DNA of 64,000 bases from Pandoraea nosoerga (GTDB lineage: Bacteria; Pseudomonadota; Gammaproteobacteria; Burkholderiales; Burkholderiaceae): positions 1 to 64,000 of the forward strand of contig NZ_CABPSC010000010.1 in NCBI RefSeq assembly GCF_902459585.1, written 5' to 3'. Below are positions 21,333-31,315 of the stretch, piece by piece; within the stretch, counting starts at the first letter, position 1, and each line of letters opens with the position of its first letter. The position numbers were made by a program, and so were the translations under genes. Below the pieces are notes generated by a model, which worked only from the letters and a program-made list of their open reading frames with translations, did not search any database and was not told the DNA's origin.

Positions 21333-21368
21333 GGCGGGCGCGTGAGACACGCGTCCCCGCCCTTTTTT
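21333..21368 (+). terminator. Terminator after cytochrome c4
   Basis: GGCGGGCGCGTG and CACGCGTCCCCGCC form a GC-rich stem with a small bulge, followed by CTTTTTTG. It ends about 15 bp before the resB start, so resB transcription must come from read-through or from a promoter inside 21217-21340 that I cannot identify with confidence. Confidence 0.8.
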
Positions 21369-21383
21369 GTTGTCGGAATCAGG

Positions 21384-23519
21384 ATGAGCATCAGTACCTC
21401 CGGAATGCAGATCAAGGGCGCGCAACGCTGGGTGCGCGACGGCGTCGAACTCGTCAGTTCGATGCGTTTCGCCATCAGCCTGCTGACCGTGCTCGCCATC
21501 GCCAGCATCGTGGGTACGGTGCTCAAGCAGGGCGATCCGTATCCCAACTACGTCAATCAGTTCGGCCCGTTCTGGGCCGACATCTTTCGCTCGCTGGGCC
21601 TGTACACGGTCTACAGTTCGTGGTGGTTTCTGCTGATCCTGTTCTTCCTGATGGCGTCCACGACGCTGTGCATCGTGCGCAACGCGCCGAAGATGATCGC
21701 GGACATCCGAAGCTGGCGCGATCACGTGCGCGAGGGCAGCTTGCGCGCTTTCGGTCACAGGGGCGAGTTCACCGGGCCGGCGCCGCGCGCGGAATTGCTG
21801 CCGCGCCTGACGCGCTATCTCGGCCATCGCGGCTACCGCTTCGTGGTCCGCGAGCGCGATGGCGCCACGCTCGTGGCCGCCAAGGCCGGGGCTGTCAACA
21901 AGATCGGCTACATCTTCGCGCACAGCGCGATCGTGATCATCTGCCTGGGCGGACTCATCGACAGCGATCTGCTGATTCGCGTGCAGATGGCGCTCTTCGG
22001 CAAATCCCCGCTGCAGGGCAACGCCGTCATCGCGCAGATCCCCGAAACGCACCGCCTGTCGCCGAACAACCCGGCATTTCGCGGCTATTCGTTCGTGCCG
22101 GAAGGCGGCAAGTCGACCACGGCGATCCTGAATTTCCAGGATGGTTCGGTCGTGCAGGACCTGCCGTTTGCCATCGAGCTCAAGAAATTCCACGTCGATT
22201 ATTACTCGACGGGCATGCCCAAGCTGTTCGCGAGCGACATCGTGGTGACCGATCCCGAGAACGGCAAGACGATGAGCGCGACCGTGAAGGTCAACGAACC
22301 GTTCATCTACAAGGGTGTGGCGATCTATCAGTCGAGCTTCGAGGATGGCGGCAGCAAGCTGCGCCTGACCGGCTACCCGATGCACGGCCCGTCGAGCAAG
22401 CCGTTCGCGTTCTCGGGCGACGTCGGCGGCTCCACGCAACTGCGCGGCGGCGCGGCGGGCAAGGACGAATACACGATCGAATTCAGCGACTTCCGCGCGA
22501 TCAACGTGGAGAACATCAGCACCGGCGGCGGCGAGCGCGACGTGCGAGGCGTGGCCCGCAAATCGTTGCGCGAGGATCTCGGTGCGCAACTGGGTTCGGG
22601 CGCGCGTCCCGATCTGGGCAAGGACCTGCGCAACGTCGGACCGTCGGTGCAATACAAGGTGCGCGATCGCAACGGGCAGGCCAAGGAGTACCGCAACTAC
22701 ATGCTGCCCATCCTGGTCGAGGATGGGCAGCGCGTGTTCATGACCGGCGTGCGCGACACGCCTGACGGCCCGTTCCAGTACCTGCGCATTCCGGCTGACG
22801 AAGACGGCTCGGTCAGGCAATGGATGCTGCTGCGCGCCGCCCTGCAAGACGATGGCGCGCGCGCCGAAGCGGCCCGCCGTTTCGCGGCGCAGTCGCTGCC
22901 GGCGCAGACCTCGGCACAGTTGCGCGAGCAACTGCAGGAAAGCGCGAAGCGCGAGCTCGACCTGTTTGCCGGCGCGATTCCGGCGAGCAGGAACGGTCGT
23001 GCGACGGGCGGTCTGCAGGCGATTGCCGAGTTCGTCAGCGAGAAGGTGCCGCAAGAGCAGCAGTCCGCGGCGGCGGACATGTTCCGTCGCATTCTCGACG
23101 GCACGGTGTGGCAACTGTGGCAGGTCGCACGCGAGCATGCCGGGCAGGCGAGTGCGGAGTCCACGCCGCAGACCGAGCGCTTCGTGCATACGGCGACCAA
23201 TGCGCTGTCCGACAACTTCCTGTATGACGCGCCCGTGTTCCTGCAGCTCGACTCGTTCGACCAGATTCAGGCGAGCGTCTTCCAGCTCACGCGCTCGCCC
23301 GGCAAGAAGATCGTGTATCTTGGCAGTTTGCTGCTGGTGCTCGGCATCTTCTCCATGTTCTACGTGCGCGAGCGCCGCTTGTGGCTGTGGATCAAGGATG
23401 CACCCGAAGGCGGCAGTTCGGTGCTCATGGCGGTGTCGACCACGCGCCGCACGCTGGATTTCGAAAAGGAATTCGCCCGCACGAAGGCGGAAATGGACGA
23501 GATCGTCACAAAACGATGA
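21384..23519 (+). CDS. resB: System II cytochrome c maturation protein ResB
   Basis: Inner-membrane partner of CcsA that moves and reduces heme/apocytochrome thiols outside the cytoplasmic membrane. 711 aa from MSISTSGMQIKG. N-terminal membrane spans include SLLTVLAIASIVGTVLKQGDPYP (the conserved GTVLKQ motif) and WWFLLILFFLMASTTLC; a large periplasmic domain follows; the last span is KIVYLGSLLLVLGIFSMF before YVRERRLWLWI. The stop overlaps a possible ccsA start (ATGA). Confidence 0.94.
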   Translation: MSISTSGMQIKGAQRWVRDGVELVSSMRFAISLLTVLAIASIVGTVLKQGDPYPNYVNQFGPFWADIFRSLGLYTVYSSWWFLLILFFLMASTTLCIVRNAPKMIADIRSWRDHVREGSLRAFGHRGEFTGPAPRAELLPRLTRYLGHRGYRFVVRERDGATLVAAKAGAVNKIGYIFAHSAIVIICLGGLIDSDLLIRVQMALFGKSPLQGNAVIAQIPETHRLSPNNPAFRGYSFVPEGGKSTTAILNFQDGSVVQDLPFAIELKKFHVDYYSTGMPKLFASDIVVTDPENGKTMSATVKVNEPFIYKGVAIYQSSFEDGGSKLRLTGYPMHGPSSKPFAFSGDVGGSTQLRGGAAGKDEYTIEFSDFRAINVENISTGGGERDVRGVARKSLREDLGAQLGSGARPDLGKDLRNVGPSVQYKVRDRNGQAKEYRNYMLPILVEDGQRVFMTGVRDTPDGPFQYLRIPADEDGSVRQWMLLRAALQDDGARAEAARRFAAQSLPAQTSAQLREQLQESAKRELDLFAGAIPASRNGRATGGLQAIAEFVSEKVPQEQQSAAADMFRRILDGTVWQLWQVAREHAGQASAESTPQTERFVHTATNALSDNFLYDAPVFLQLDSFDQIQASVFQLTRSPGKKIVYLGSLLLVLGIFSMFYVRERRLWLWIKDAPEGGSSVLMAVSTTRRTLDFEKEFARTKAEMDEIVTKR

Positions 23520-23530
23520 AGGTGAGACAG

Positions 23531-24715
23531 ATGGAGTTATCGCAACAGTATTCGGAGGCCTCGTGGCTGCGCCGGCGCAGTCCCGGCGACTGGCTGTTCG
23601 CGCTCGCGCTGGCCGTTGGCGCGGGCGTGGCGCTGAGCCAGTACGGTCACTACATGGACTACTACGAGCACACGATCCTCGTGCTCGCGGTGCCGACCTT
23701 CGCGCTGCTGGGCTGGCACTGGCGTGCGGTGCGCTGGTTGATGGCCGGCATCGCGGTTCTCGCGCTCGGTGGCATCGCCATGTATCACCACGATCTGGCG
23801 CGCGCCGATCAGGCCTTCTTCCTCAAGTATTTCCTCTCGAGCCAGTCGGCGATCCTGTGGATGAGCGCGCTGTTTTTCCTGTCGACGCTCTTCTACTGGG
23901 GCGGCCTGCTCGCACGCTCGCCGTTCGGCGCGAGCGTAGGCTCGTCGCTGTGCTGGGCGGCCGTGCTGCTCGGCTTTACCGGCATGATGGTGCGCTGGTA
24001 CGAGTCGTATCTGGTCGGCGCAGACGTCGGGCACATTCCGATCTCGAACCTGTACGAGGTGTTCGTGCTCTTCTGCCTGATCACCGCGCTGTTCTACCTG
24101 TACTACGAGCACCGCTACGAAACCCGCGCGCTTGGCCCGTTCGTGCTGCTGGTGATCAGCGCGGCCGTGAGCTTCAACCTGTGGTACAGCGTGGCGCGCA
24201 GCGCCTATGAGATTCAGCCGCTGGTGCCGGCGCTGCAGAGCTGGTGGATGAAGATTCACGTGCCCGCGAACTTCATCGGCTACGGTACGTTTGCGCTCGC
24301 TGCGATGGTCGCGGTGGCGTATCTGCTCAAGTCGAGCGAGAACAAGCGGCTGGCCGCGGCGGGCAAGGCGCCCGACACAGGCTTCTTCTCGTCGCGTCTG
24401 CCGTCGCTCGAACTGCTCGACGACGTGATGTACAAGGCCATCGCCGTCGGCTTTGCGTTCTTCACGATCGCGACGATCCTCGGTGCGCTGTGGGCCGCGG
24501 ACGCGTGGGGCGGCTACTGGAGTTGGGACCCGAAGGAGACGTGGGCGCTGATCGTCTGGCTGAACTACGCCGCGTGGCTGCACATGCGCCTCATGAAGGG
24601 GCTGCGCGGGGTCGTGGCGGCATGGTGGTCGCTGACGGGCCTGCTGATCACCACATTCGCATTCCTCGGTGTGAACATGTTCCTGTCGGGGCTGCATAGC
24701 TACGGACAGCTCTGA
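23531..24715 (+). CDS. ccsA: System II cytochrome c synthase subunit CcsA (ResC; also called CcsB)
   Basis: Multi-span heme-handling protein that with ResB ligates heme to CXXCH. 394 aa if started at [11 protein letters not shown], chosen because AAGGTGAG lies just upstream; an ATG overlapping the resB stop (23516) would add 5 residues. The WWD heme-binding signature is [21 protein letters not shown] near residue 325. Conserved flanking histidines appear, e.g. in [12 protein letters not shown] and [10 protein letters not shown]. Terminator follows at 24744. Confidence 0.95.
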   Translation: MELSQQYSEASWLRRRSPGDWLFALALAVGAGVALSQYGHYMDYYEHTILVLAVPTFALLGWHWRAVRWLMAGIAVLALGGIAMYHHDLARADQAFFLKYFLSSQSAILWMSALFFLSTLFYWGGLLARSPFGASVGSSLCWAAVLLGFTGMMVRWYESYLVGADVGHIPISNLYEVFVLFCLITALFYLYYEHRYETRALGPFVLLVISAAVSFNLWYSVARSAYEIQPLVPALQSWWMKIHVPANFIGYGTFALAAMVAVAYLLKSSENKRLAAAGKAPDTGFFSSRLPSLELLDDVMYKAIAVGFAFFTIATILGALWAADAWGGYWSWDPKETWALIVWLNYAAWLHMRLMKGLRGVVAAWWSLTGLLITTFAFLGVNMFLSGLHSYGQL

Positions 24716-24743
24716 CGCGGCGCCTGACGCCGAACGTCGCCCG

Positions 24744-24777
24744 AAAGCCGCCGCGCTCATGAGCCGGCGGCTTTTTT
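24744..24777 (+). terminator. Terminator after ccsA
   Basis: AAAGCCGCCG (24744-24753) and CGGCGGCTTT (24765-24774), 10-bp perfect stem, 11-nt loop, then a TTTTTT run to 24777. Confidence 0.92.
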
Positions 24778-24923
24778 CATCGTGGCGTATGATTTTTGCA
24801 TTGCGTGCGGGGGAACCGGCAGGCGCGCGAGCACGGTCGAACCGACGTGTCGGGGCGGGCGAAGTCCCGGGGCTTGGCGCAGCGCGGCGCCGCTGCCGGC
24901 AAGCTGCATCAGGAGAGCGAGTC

Positions 24924-25940
24924 ATGAGCACGAACAAATCCCGCCTGCGTGGCGCGGACATCCCGGCGAGCAGCATCACGCCGCGGGAACTCGTCGAGGC
25001 GCGACGGCATTTTTTGCGCGCTTGGGGCGCGGGGCTGGTGGGGCTGACCGGTATCGGCGGCGCTGCGTTGGGCCTGCTACCGCACGAGACTGCCTTGGCG
25101 GCGCCAGGCGCCGACAGTCCGGGCACGGGGCTGGCGAAACTGAGCGCGCCGCGCAACACGCGCTATGTCGTCACGGACAAGCCCACTGACATCAAGGACG
25201 TCACCACCTACAACAACTTCTACGAGTTCGGTACGGACAAATCCGACCCGGCGCATCGGGCGGGCACGCTCAGGCCGCGTCCGTGGCAGATTGCGATCGA
25301 AGGCGAGGTGCGGCAACCCAAGGTCTACGACATCGACGCGCTGCTCAAGCTCGCGCCGCTCGAAGAACGCGTCTATCGCCTGCGTTGCGTCGAGGGCTGG
25401 TCCATGGTGATTCCGTGGATCGGCTACTCGCTGTCCGAGCTGATCAGGCAAGTGCAGCCGACGAGCAATGCGCGGTACGTGGAGTTTGTTTCGCTGGCCG
25501 ATCCCAAACAGATGCCGGGCCTGTCGTACCCGGTGCTCGGCTGGCCATACGTCGAAGGGCTGCGCATGGACGAGGCAATGCATCCGCTTTCACTGTTGAC
25601 CTTCGGCCTGTACGGCGAGGTCCTGCCCAACCAGAATGGCGCGCCGGTGCGCATGGTGGTGCCGTGGAAGTATGGCTTCAAAAGCGCGAAATCCATCGTG
25701 AAGATCCGCTTCGTCGAGAAGATGCCTGTCACGAGCTGGCATCGCGCCGCGCCGGAAGAGTACGGCTTTTACTCCAACGTGAATCCCGACGTCGACCATC
25801 CGCGCTGGAGCCAGGCCACCGAGCGCCGGATCGGCGACGGCGGCATCTTCACGCCCAAGCGCAAGACCCTGATGTTCAACGGCTATGGCGAGCAAGTCGC
25901 CAGCCTGTACCAGGGCATGGATCTGCGCAAATTTTTCTGA
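24924..25940 (+). CDS. msrP: Periplasmic methionine sulfoxide reductase catalytic subunit MsrP
   Basis: Molybdopterin enzyme that repairs oxidised methionines in periplasmic proteins; receives electrons from MsrQ. 338 aa from [10 protein letters not shown], with AGGAG upstream; the frame is open further back but would remove the twin-arginine signal from the N-terminus. Tat signal [12 protein letters not shown] (RR at 27-28). The molybdenum-ligating cysteine is C155 ([15 protein letters not shown]). The C-terminus [25 protein letters not shown] is typical. msrQ follows 20 bp downstream. Confidence 0.95.
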   Translation: MSTNKSRLRGADIPASSITPRELVEARRHFLRAWGAGLVGLTGIGGAALGLLPHETALAAPGADSPGTGLAKLSAPRNTRYVVTDKPTDIKDVTTYNNFYEFGTDKSDPAHRAGTLRPRPWQIAIEGEVRQPKVYDIDALLKLAPLEERVYRLRCVEGWSMVIPWIGYSLSELIRQVQPTSNARYVEFVSLADPKQMPGLSYPVLGWPYVEGLRMDEAMHPLSLLTFGLYGEVLPNQNGAPVRMVVPWKYGFKSAKSIVKIRFVEKMPVTSWHRAAPEEYGFYSNVNPDVDHPRWSQATERRIGDGGIFTPKRKTLMFNGYGEQVASLYQGMDLRKFF

Positions 25941-25960
25941 ATCTTCCGAGTCGACGCGTC

Positions 25961-26743
25961 GTGTCCACCCAACCCACCGAATCACGCGACGGTCTTGCCG
26001 TTTCCTCGCCGCCGGCACGAGACGGCCCGGTGCGCGCCTGGCAAGCCCACGTGCGGGCCGTGCCGAGGGGCGGTGCGCCGCGCTGGGTGCCTTGGGGAAA
26101 AGCCACCGTCTTCCTGCTCGCGCTGCTGCCGCTGCTGCGTCTCGTGGTGAACGGCATAACGGACCGGCTGGGCGCGAATCCCGTCGAGTTCATCACGCGC
26201 TCGACCGGGACATGGACGCTGGTCCTGCTTTGCGTCACGCTGGCCGTCACGCCCGTGCGGCGGTTGCCGCGTCTGGCATGGCTGCTGCGCTTTCGCCGAA
26301 TGCTGGGGCTCTTCGCGTTCTTCTACGCCGCGCTGCATTTCACGACGTACTTCTGGCTCGATCAGTGGTTCGACTGGGCGAGCATCATACGCGACGTGAC
26401 GGGCAAGCGCCCGTTCATCACGATGGGCTTCGCGGCATTCGTGCTGATGGTGCCGCTGGCGTTGACCTCGCCGCATGCGATGGTGCGGCGTCTGGGTGGG
26501 CGGCGCTGGCAACGGCTGCATCGCGCGATATACGCGATCGCGGTGTTGGCGATTCTGCACTACTGGTGGATGAAGGCGGGCAAGCGCGACTTTGCCGAGC
26601 CGGCGATCTACGCGATCGTGGTGGCGTGCCTGCTCGGCGCCCGCGTGTTGTGGGCGCTTCGCAGGCGCGCTCAGACGCCATCGGGCAGCAGCCGTTCGCC
26701 GGCGAACAGCGACTCGACCGTTTCGCGCTCGCGCACGAGGTAG
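25961..26743 (+). CDS. msrQ: Heme membrane subunit MsrQ
   Basis: Heme b inner-membrane protein delivering quinol electrons to MsrP. 260 aa from a GTG (MSTQPTESRD); the ribosome-binding site is poor, and a later start is possible because the first ~45 residues are unlike the family. The ferric-reductase-like core shows FARRMLGLF-like LLRFRRMLGLFAFFYAALHFTTYFWLDQ and RRWQRLHRAIYAIAVLAILHYWWM with candidate heme histidines. The last 73 bp run antisense through the 3' end of lysA. Confidence 0.9.
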   Translation: MSTQPTESRDGLAVSSPPARDGPVRAWQAHVRAVPRGGAPRWVPWGKATVFLLALLPLLRLVVNGITDRLGANPVEFITRSTGTWTLVLLCVTLAVTPVRRLPRLAWLLRFRRMLGLFAFFYAALHFTTYFWLDQWFDWASIIRDVTGKRPFITMGFAAFVLMVPLALTSPHAMVRRLGGRRWQRLHRAIYAIAVLAILHYWWMKAGKRDFAEPAIYAIVVACLLGARVLWALRRRAQTPSGSSRSPANSDSTVSRSRTR

Positions 26744-27939
26744 GCGTTCTCGCCGTCGACCATCACTTCGGCGGCGCGCGGGCGCGTGTTGTAGTTCGAG
26801 CTCATCGTGAAGCCATAGGCGCCCGCCGAACGGATTGCGAGCAGGTCGCCGGGCGCGATGGCCAGCGCCCGGTCGCGACCGAGCCAGTCGCCGCTCTCGC
26901 AAACCGGGCCGACGACGTCATACGTGGCAACGTCCAGCGCGCGCCGCTCGACCGGGTCGATGTCGTGATAGGCCTCGTACATGGCGGGACGGGCCAGATC
27001 GTTCATGGCGGCATCGACGATGGCGAAGTTCTTCGTTTCGCCGTGCTTGAGGAATTCCACGCGCGTGAGCAGTATGCCGGCGTTGCCCACCAGCGAGCGG
27101 CCCGGCTCGAACAGGACCTGCCGATGGCCGTGGCCGCGCTTGGCGATATGATCGAGCAGCGTGGTGGCAAAGGCGGTGATGTCCGGCGGTGTCTCGTCGG
27201 TGTAGGTGATTCCCAGGCCGCCGCCCACATCGATGTGATGTAGTGAAATGCCGGCGGCTTCGAGCTTTTCGACCAGATCGAGCACCTTGTCGGTCGCGTC
27301 GAGATACGGCGAGATTTCGGTGATCTGCGAGCCGATGTGGCAGTCGATGCCGACCACTTCCAGGTGCGGCATGGCGGCAGCGGCGCGATAGGCGTCGAAC
27401 GCTTCCTCGTAGGCCACGCCGAACTTGTTGCCGCGCAGGCCGGTGGAGATGTACGGGTGCGTCTTGGCGTCGACGTTCGGGTTCACGCGCAGCGACACGC
27501 GGGCGCGCTTGCCCGTTTGCCCGGCGACCTCGTTGAGGCGGTCGAGCTCCGGACGCGACTCGACGTTAAAGCAGAAGACGTCCTTTTCCAGCGCATAGCG
27601 CATTTCGTCGGCATGCTTGCCGACGCCCGAGAACACCGCGCGCTTCGGGTCGCCGCCGGCTGCGATGACGCGCGCCAGTTCACCGGCCGACACGATGTCG
27701 AAGCCGGCGCCAAGGCGCGCGAACACGCCGAGCACGGCGAGATTCGAGTTCGCCTTGGCGGCGTAGTGCACGGCGGCGTTGCGCCCTTCGCAGGCCTTGG
27801 CGTAGGCCTGATAGGCGCGCGTCAGAGCCGCCTTCGAATAGACGTACAGAGGCGTGCCGAAACGCTCGGCGAGCGCCGGCAGGGCAACGCCCTCGGCATG
27901 GAGCACGTCGTCGCGGTAGGAGAAGGTGGCGTCGGACAT
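26671..27939 (-). CDS. lysA: Diaminopimelate decarboxylase
   Basis: PLP enzyme converting meso-diaminopimelate to lysine, the last step of lysine synthesis. 422 aa. PLP-binding lysine K62 in HYAAKANSN; the glycine-rich phosphate loop HIDVGGGLGITY; the substrate-specificity motif CESGDWLG. Lies downstream of the lptM-like gene on the same strand, 160 bp apart, the order seen for the comparable cyaY/yifL/dapF locus in enterobacteria. Its 3' end overlaps msrQ convergently. Confidence 0.97.
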   Translation of the reverse strand: MSDATFSYRDDVLHAEGVALPALAERFGTPLYVYSKAALTRAYQAYAKACEGRNAAVHYAAKANSNLAVLGVFARLGAGFDIVSAGELARVIAAGGDPKRAVFSGVGKHADEMRYALEKDVFCFNVESRPELDRLNEVAGQTGKRARVSLRVNPNVDAKTHPYISTGLRGNKFGVAYEEAFDAYRAAAAMPHLEVVGIDCHIGSQITEISPYLDATDKVLDLVEKLEAAGISLHHIDVGGGLGITYTDETPPDITAFATTLLDHIAKRGHGHRQVLFEPGRSLVGNAGILLTRVEFLKHGETKNFAIVDAAMNDLARPAMYEAYHDIDPVERRALDVATYDVVGPVCESGDWLGRDRALAIAPGDLLAIRSAGAYGFTMSSNYNTRPRAAEVMVDGENAYLVRERETVESLFAGERLLPDGV

Positions 27940-28099
27940 TGCGAGTACTCGGTAATCAAACGGTGGCCCGCCGGTGGGCGGCGGGCGTGGGCCGAATAGC
28001 GCTCGATTGCGCTGGGTCTGGCCGTAGCTTAGCCGGAATTCGAGGGGAATTTGCCGGCGGTTGTCTGGGGGCTGGCCGGGATTGGGCTGGCCGCCAGGC

Positions 28100-28327
28100 T
28101 CATTCGGGTTTGGCGGGGGGCAGCACGTCTGCGGGCGGCACCTCGACCGACGGGCCGCGCTGCGGCTCCGGCACGCGCGGCGGCGGGGGCAGCGGGGCGC
28201 CCGGCGGCGGCGTCGGTTTGACGGGCCGGGCCGGGATATACAGCGGCCCGGCCTGGCCGCAGCCGGCCAACACGCTCAGAAGAGCAATCGACGCTACAAT
28301 CGCGCTGGTTCGAATAGGTGCAGTCAT
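28100..28327 (-). CDS. lptM: LptM-like small lipoprotein
   Basis: 75-aa lipoprotein. Signal peptide with lipobox LAGC (C23) and the family hallmark [11 protein letters not shown] right after the acylated cysteine; the rest is a Pro-rich tail. LptM (formerly YifL) assists disulfide maturation of the LPS translocon LptDE in E. coli. The start MTAPIRTS is chosen because it gives a clean signal peptide; the open frame continues far upstream through the cyaY region. Gene order cyaY / lptM-lysA mirrors the enterobacterial arrangement, supporting the call. Confidence 0.88.
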   Translation of the reverse strand: MTAPIRTSAIVASIALLSVLAGCGQAGPLYIPARPVKPTPPPGAPLPPPPRVPEPQRGPSVEVPPADVLPPAKPE

Positions 28328-28384
28328 GGGGGTATCGCCGCGTGGTGCGGCATGCAAACGATGACGCAAATCGTGGAGTTTAGC

Positions 28385-28705
28385 ATGACGGAAAGTGAAT
28401 TCCTGGCGCTCGCCGAGGCGGTGCTGGCGCAGGTGGAGGCGGCTGTCGAGGGCAGCGATGTGGACATCGATTGCGAGCGCTCCGGCAATGTCCTGACGCT
28501 CGAATTCGAAGACGGCAGCAAGATTATCGTCAACTTGCAAACCCCGATGAGCGAGATCTGGATCGCGGCGCGCTCGGGCGGCTATCACTACCGGCTCAAA
28601 GGCGACAAGTGGCGTGACACCCGCGATGATTCGGAACTGTTCGAAGCGCTCTCGCGCTTCGCGTCGGAGCAGGCCGGCGAGACGGTCACGCTGAGCGCGG
28701 ACTGA
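28385..28705 (+). CDS. cyaY: Iron-sulfur assembly regulator CyaY (frataxin)
   Basis: Bacterial frataxin; binds iron and modulates IscS during Fe-S cluster assembly. 106 aa from [13 protein letters not shown] with GGAG 6 nt upstream; an ATG 8 codons earlier is in frame. An acidic first helix, then [26 protein letters not shown] and the signature [19 protein letters not shown]. Divergent from lptM with 57 bp between starts. Confidence 0.95.
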   Translation: MTESEFLALAEAVLAQVEAAVEGSDVDIDCERSGNVLTLEFEDGSKIIVNLQTPMSEIWIAARSGGYHYRLKGDKWRDTRDDSELFEALSRFASEQAGETVTLSAD

Positions 28706-28816
28706 GCGCTCGAATCCCACGGCCCCGGCTCGGTCTGGAGCGCATTGCCGAGTGCCCCCCGCCCCCGGCGCCGGCCTAAATGCAGTCGCCGCCTGCTCCG
28801 CAGGCGCTTCCCAGCG

Positions 28817-31282
28817 TCAAGGCTTGCTGTTGAACATATCCAGGATACGTTGACGCTCCTGCCGATCGACCGGTGCGGGCGTCGGCGCCGGTCCCGGCGA
28901 CGCCGGCATCTGTCCCGGGAACGCACCGGCGCCGGTTGACGTCGACGGCCCGGTCGCGGCCGATCCATCCGGGGCCGTATCCGCGCTCAGCCCCACCGTG
29001 CTCACCGCACGGCCAGGCGGATAGTCGTCATAGAAGTAATCGCCATTGGCCTGGATGATGCCCGGCGGCACCGGACGCGTCGACTCCGGCACCCCGCGCA
29101 ACGCCTTGGCCATGTAGTCGATCCAGATCGGCAGCGCCAGCCCGCCACCGGTCTCCCGATCCCCCAGATTGCGCGGCTGATCGAAGCCGATCCAGGCCAC
29201 CCCTACGAGTTGCGACTGGTAGCCGGCGAACCAGGCGTCGTGAGAATCGTTGGTCGTCCCGGTCTTGCCCGCGAGGTCGCTGCGCTTGAGCACGTTGGTC
29301 TTCGCCGCAGTCCCGCGCGTGGCCACGTCGTGGAGCATCGAGTTCATGATGAACGCGTTGCGCGCAGGGATCGCGCGGATCGACTCGTCACCCGCCGTCG
29401 TCGGCTTCTCCTCCATGATGACGTTGCCCTTGGAGTCGGTGATGCGCGCCACGATGAAGGGATTCACGCGGAAGCCGCCGTTCGCGAAGACCGCATATGC
29501 ACTAGCCATTTGCAGCGGTGTGACCATGCCGGCGCCGAGCGCCATCGGGAGATACGCAGGATGCTTGTCCGCCTCGAAGCCGAAGCGCCCGATGTACTTC
29601 TGCGCATAGCCGGGCGTGATGCTCTGCAGAATACGGATCGACACGAGGTTGCGCGAGCGCATCAGCGCCACGCGCATGGGCATCGGCCCTTCAAAGCCCC
29701 CGCCGTAATTCTTCGGCTCCCACGGCTGACCGCCCGTTTGCGCCGCGGTGAAATAGAGCGGGCCGTCGTTGATGATCGTCGCCGGCGCGAAACCCTTTTC
29801 CAGGGCGGCCGAATAGATAAATGGCTTGAAGCTCGACCCCGGCTGCCGCCATGCCTGCGTGACGTGGTTGAACTTGTTGCGGTTGAAGTCGAAGCCGCCG
29901 ACGAGCGAGCGAATTGCGCCGTTCTGCGGGTCGAGCGAGACGAATGCGGCTTCGATGTCCGGCATCTGCACGATGCGCCAGTTTTCCTTCGCGTCCTTCG
30001 TGACGCGGATCACCGAACCGCGACGGATCTTCTGCTTCGGTTGCGCCTTGGCGCTCAGGCCCGCGGCGGCAAAGCGCAGCCCGTCGCCGGTCACCGTCAC
30101 GTCGTCGCCGTTGAGCAGCACCGCCTTGACCTGTTGCGGCGTGGCCGACAGCACCACGGCCGCGACCATGTCGCCGCTGTCCGGATGCTCGACGAGGGTA
30201 TCGTCGATCAGTTGTTCGCGGGCGTCCTGATCGTCTGGCAGATCGATGTTCGCCTCGGGGCCGCGGTAGCCGTGGCGCAGTTCATAGGCCATCACACCCG
30301 AGCGCAGCGCTTCATACGCGGCTTCCTGGTCGGCCGAGTTGATCGTCGTGTAGACGTTGAAGCCGCGCGTGTAAATCTCGTCCTTGAACTGGGCGTAGAG
30401 CAACTGACGCACCATTTCCGCGACGTAGCCGGCGTGGACGCTGAACTCGCTGCCGAGCCCGCGCACCACGAGTTCCTGGGCGATGGCCTGGTCGTATTCC
30501 GCCTTGGAAATGTAGCCCAGGTCGTACATCCGCTTGAGGATGTATTCCTGACGCACGCGGGCGCGCTTGTAATTGACGATGGGGTTGTAGGCGGACGGCG
30601 CCTTGGGCAGGCCGGCGAGCATGGCCGCCTCGGCCAGCGTGATGTCCTTCAGATCCTTGCCGAAATACACCCGCGCGGCGCTCGCGAAGCCGTAGGCCCG
30701 CTCGCCGAGATAGATCTGATTCATGTACAGCTCGAGAATCTGATCCTTCGTGAGGCGCGATTCGATCTTGTAGGCGAGCAGCGCTTCGTAAATCTTGCGC
30801 GTATATGTCTTCTCGCTGGACAGGAAGAAGTTGCGCGCCACCTGCATCGTGATCGTACTGGCGCCCTGCGAAGAGCCGCCGCGCGTGAAGTTCGCCACGC
30901 CCGCGCGGAATATCCCGATGAAGTCCACCCCGCCGTGCTGATAGAAGCGGTCGTCCTCGATGGCGAGCACGGCTTTTTTCATGACGTCCGGGATATCGGC
31001 GAAGCGCACCAGATTGCGACGCTCCTCGCCGAACTCGCCGATCTGGATTTCGTCGGCGGTATAGATGCGCAGCGGAATCTTGGGTCGATAGTCGACGATC
31101 GTGTCGAGCGACGGTAACTGCGGCGTCATCACCACCAGGATGTACCCGGCGAGCAACGCGCCACACACGCCCATCGCGGCGACCAGGCCGACGAACCACA
31201 GAGCGAGGCGCAGCCACAGGGAGCGGCGCGGTTTGGGTGGGCGCTTGTCGCGAGGTGTCTCGGTTTGGGGTGTGCTTGCCAT
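28817..31282 (-). CDS. mrcA: Penicillin-binding protein 1A
   Basis: Bifunctional peptidoglycan synthase anchored in the inner membrane. 821 aa. Membrane anchor about 22-51; glycosyltransferase domain with catalytic E109 (EDDRFYQHGG) and the GASTITMQVARN motif; OB-like insert near 375-440; transpeptidase domain with S483-x2-K486 (GSSFKPF), SRN (543-545) and KTGTT (673-677). The tail after about 745 is Pro/Ala/Gly-rich and likely disordered. Divergent from the pil cluster, an arrangement common in proteobacteria. Confidence 0.97.
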   Translation of the reverse strand: MASTPQTETPRDKRPPKPRRSLWLRLALWFVGLVAAMGVCGALLAGYILVVMTPQLPSLDTIVDYRPKIPLRIYTADEIQIGEFGEERRNLVRFADIPDVMKKAVLAIEDDRFYQHGGVDFIGIFRAGVANFTRGGSSQGASTITMQVARNFFLSSEKTYTRKIYEALLAYKIESRLTKDQILELYMNQIYLGERAYGFASAARVYFGKDLKDITLAEAAMLAGLPKAPSAYNPIVNYKRARVRQEYILKRMYDLGYISKAEYDQAIAQELVVRGLGSEFSVHAGYVAEMVRQLLYAQFKDEIYTRGFNVYTTINSADQEAAYEALRSGVMAYELRHGYRGPEANIDLPDDQDAREQLIDDTLVEHPDSGDMVAAVVLSATPQQVKAVLLNGDDVTVTGDGLRFAAAGLSAKAQPKQKIRRGSVIRVTKDAKENWRIVQMPDIEAAFVSLDPQNGAIRSLVGGFDFNRNKFNHVTQAWRQPGSSFKPFIYSAALEKGFAPATIINDGPLYFTAAQTGGQPWEPKNYGGGFEGPMPMRVALMRSRNLVSIRILQSITPGYAQKYIGRFGFEADKHPAYLPMALGAGMVTPLQMASAYAVFANGGFRVNPFIVARITDSKGNVIMEEKPTTAGDESIRAIPARNAFIMNSMLHDVATRGTAAKTNVLKRSDLAGKTGTTNDSHDAWFAGYQSQLVGVAWIGFDQPRNLGDRETGGGLALPIWIDYMAKALRGVPESTRPVPPGIIQANGDYFYDDYPPGRAVSTVGLSADTAPDGSAATGPSTSTGAGAFPGQMPASPGPAPTPAPVDRQERQRILDMFNSKP

Positions 31283-31309
31283 GGGGGAACCGGAAAAAAC
31301 GATGGGCCG

Positions 31310-31315
31310 ATTATA
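31310..31315 (-). promoter_or_regulatory. -10 box of mrcA
   Basis: TATAAT on the minus strand, 28 bp upstream of the mrcA ATG. No good -35 at 16-18 bp, so confidence is moderate. Confidence 0.5.

Noticed and set aside
21249-23189. 646-codon minus-strand frame opposite resB
   Set aside because: Shadow of a real membrane-protein gene; Arg/His/Glu-rich composition without membrane spans or motifs.
27966-27986. 8-bp perfect hairpin in the lptM-lysA gap as a terminator or lysine riboswitch
   Set aside because: GC-rich stem only, no U-run on the minus strand and none of the conserved lysine-riboswitch blocks; the gap is also too short.
29210-31117. 635-codon + strand frame opposite mrcA
   Set aside because: Antisense to a complete PBP1A gene; no recognisable domain and no ribosome-binding site.
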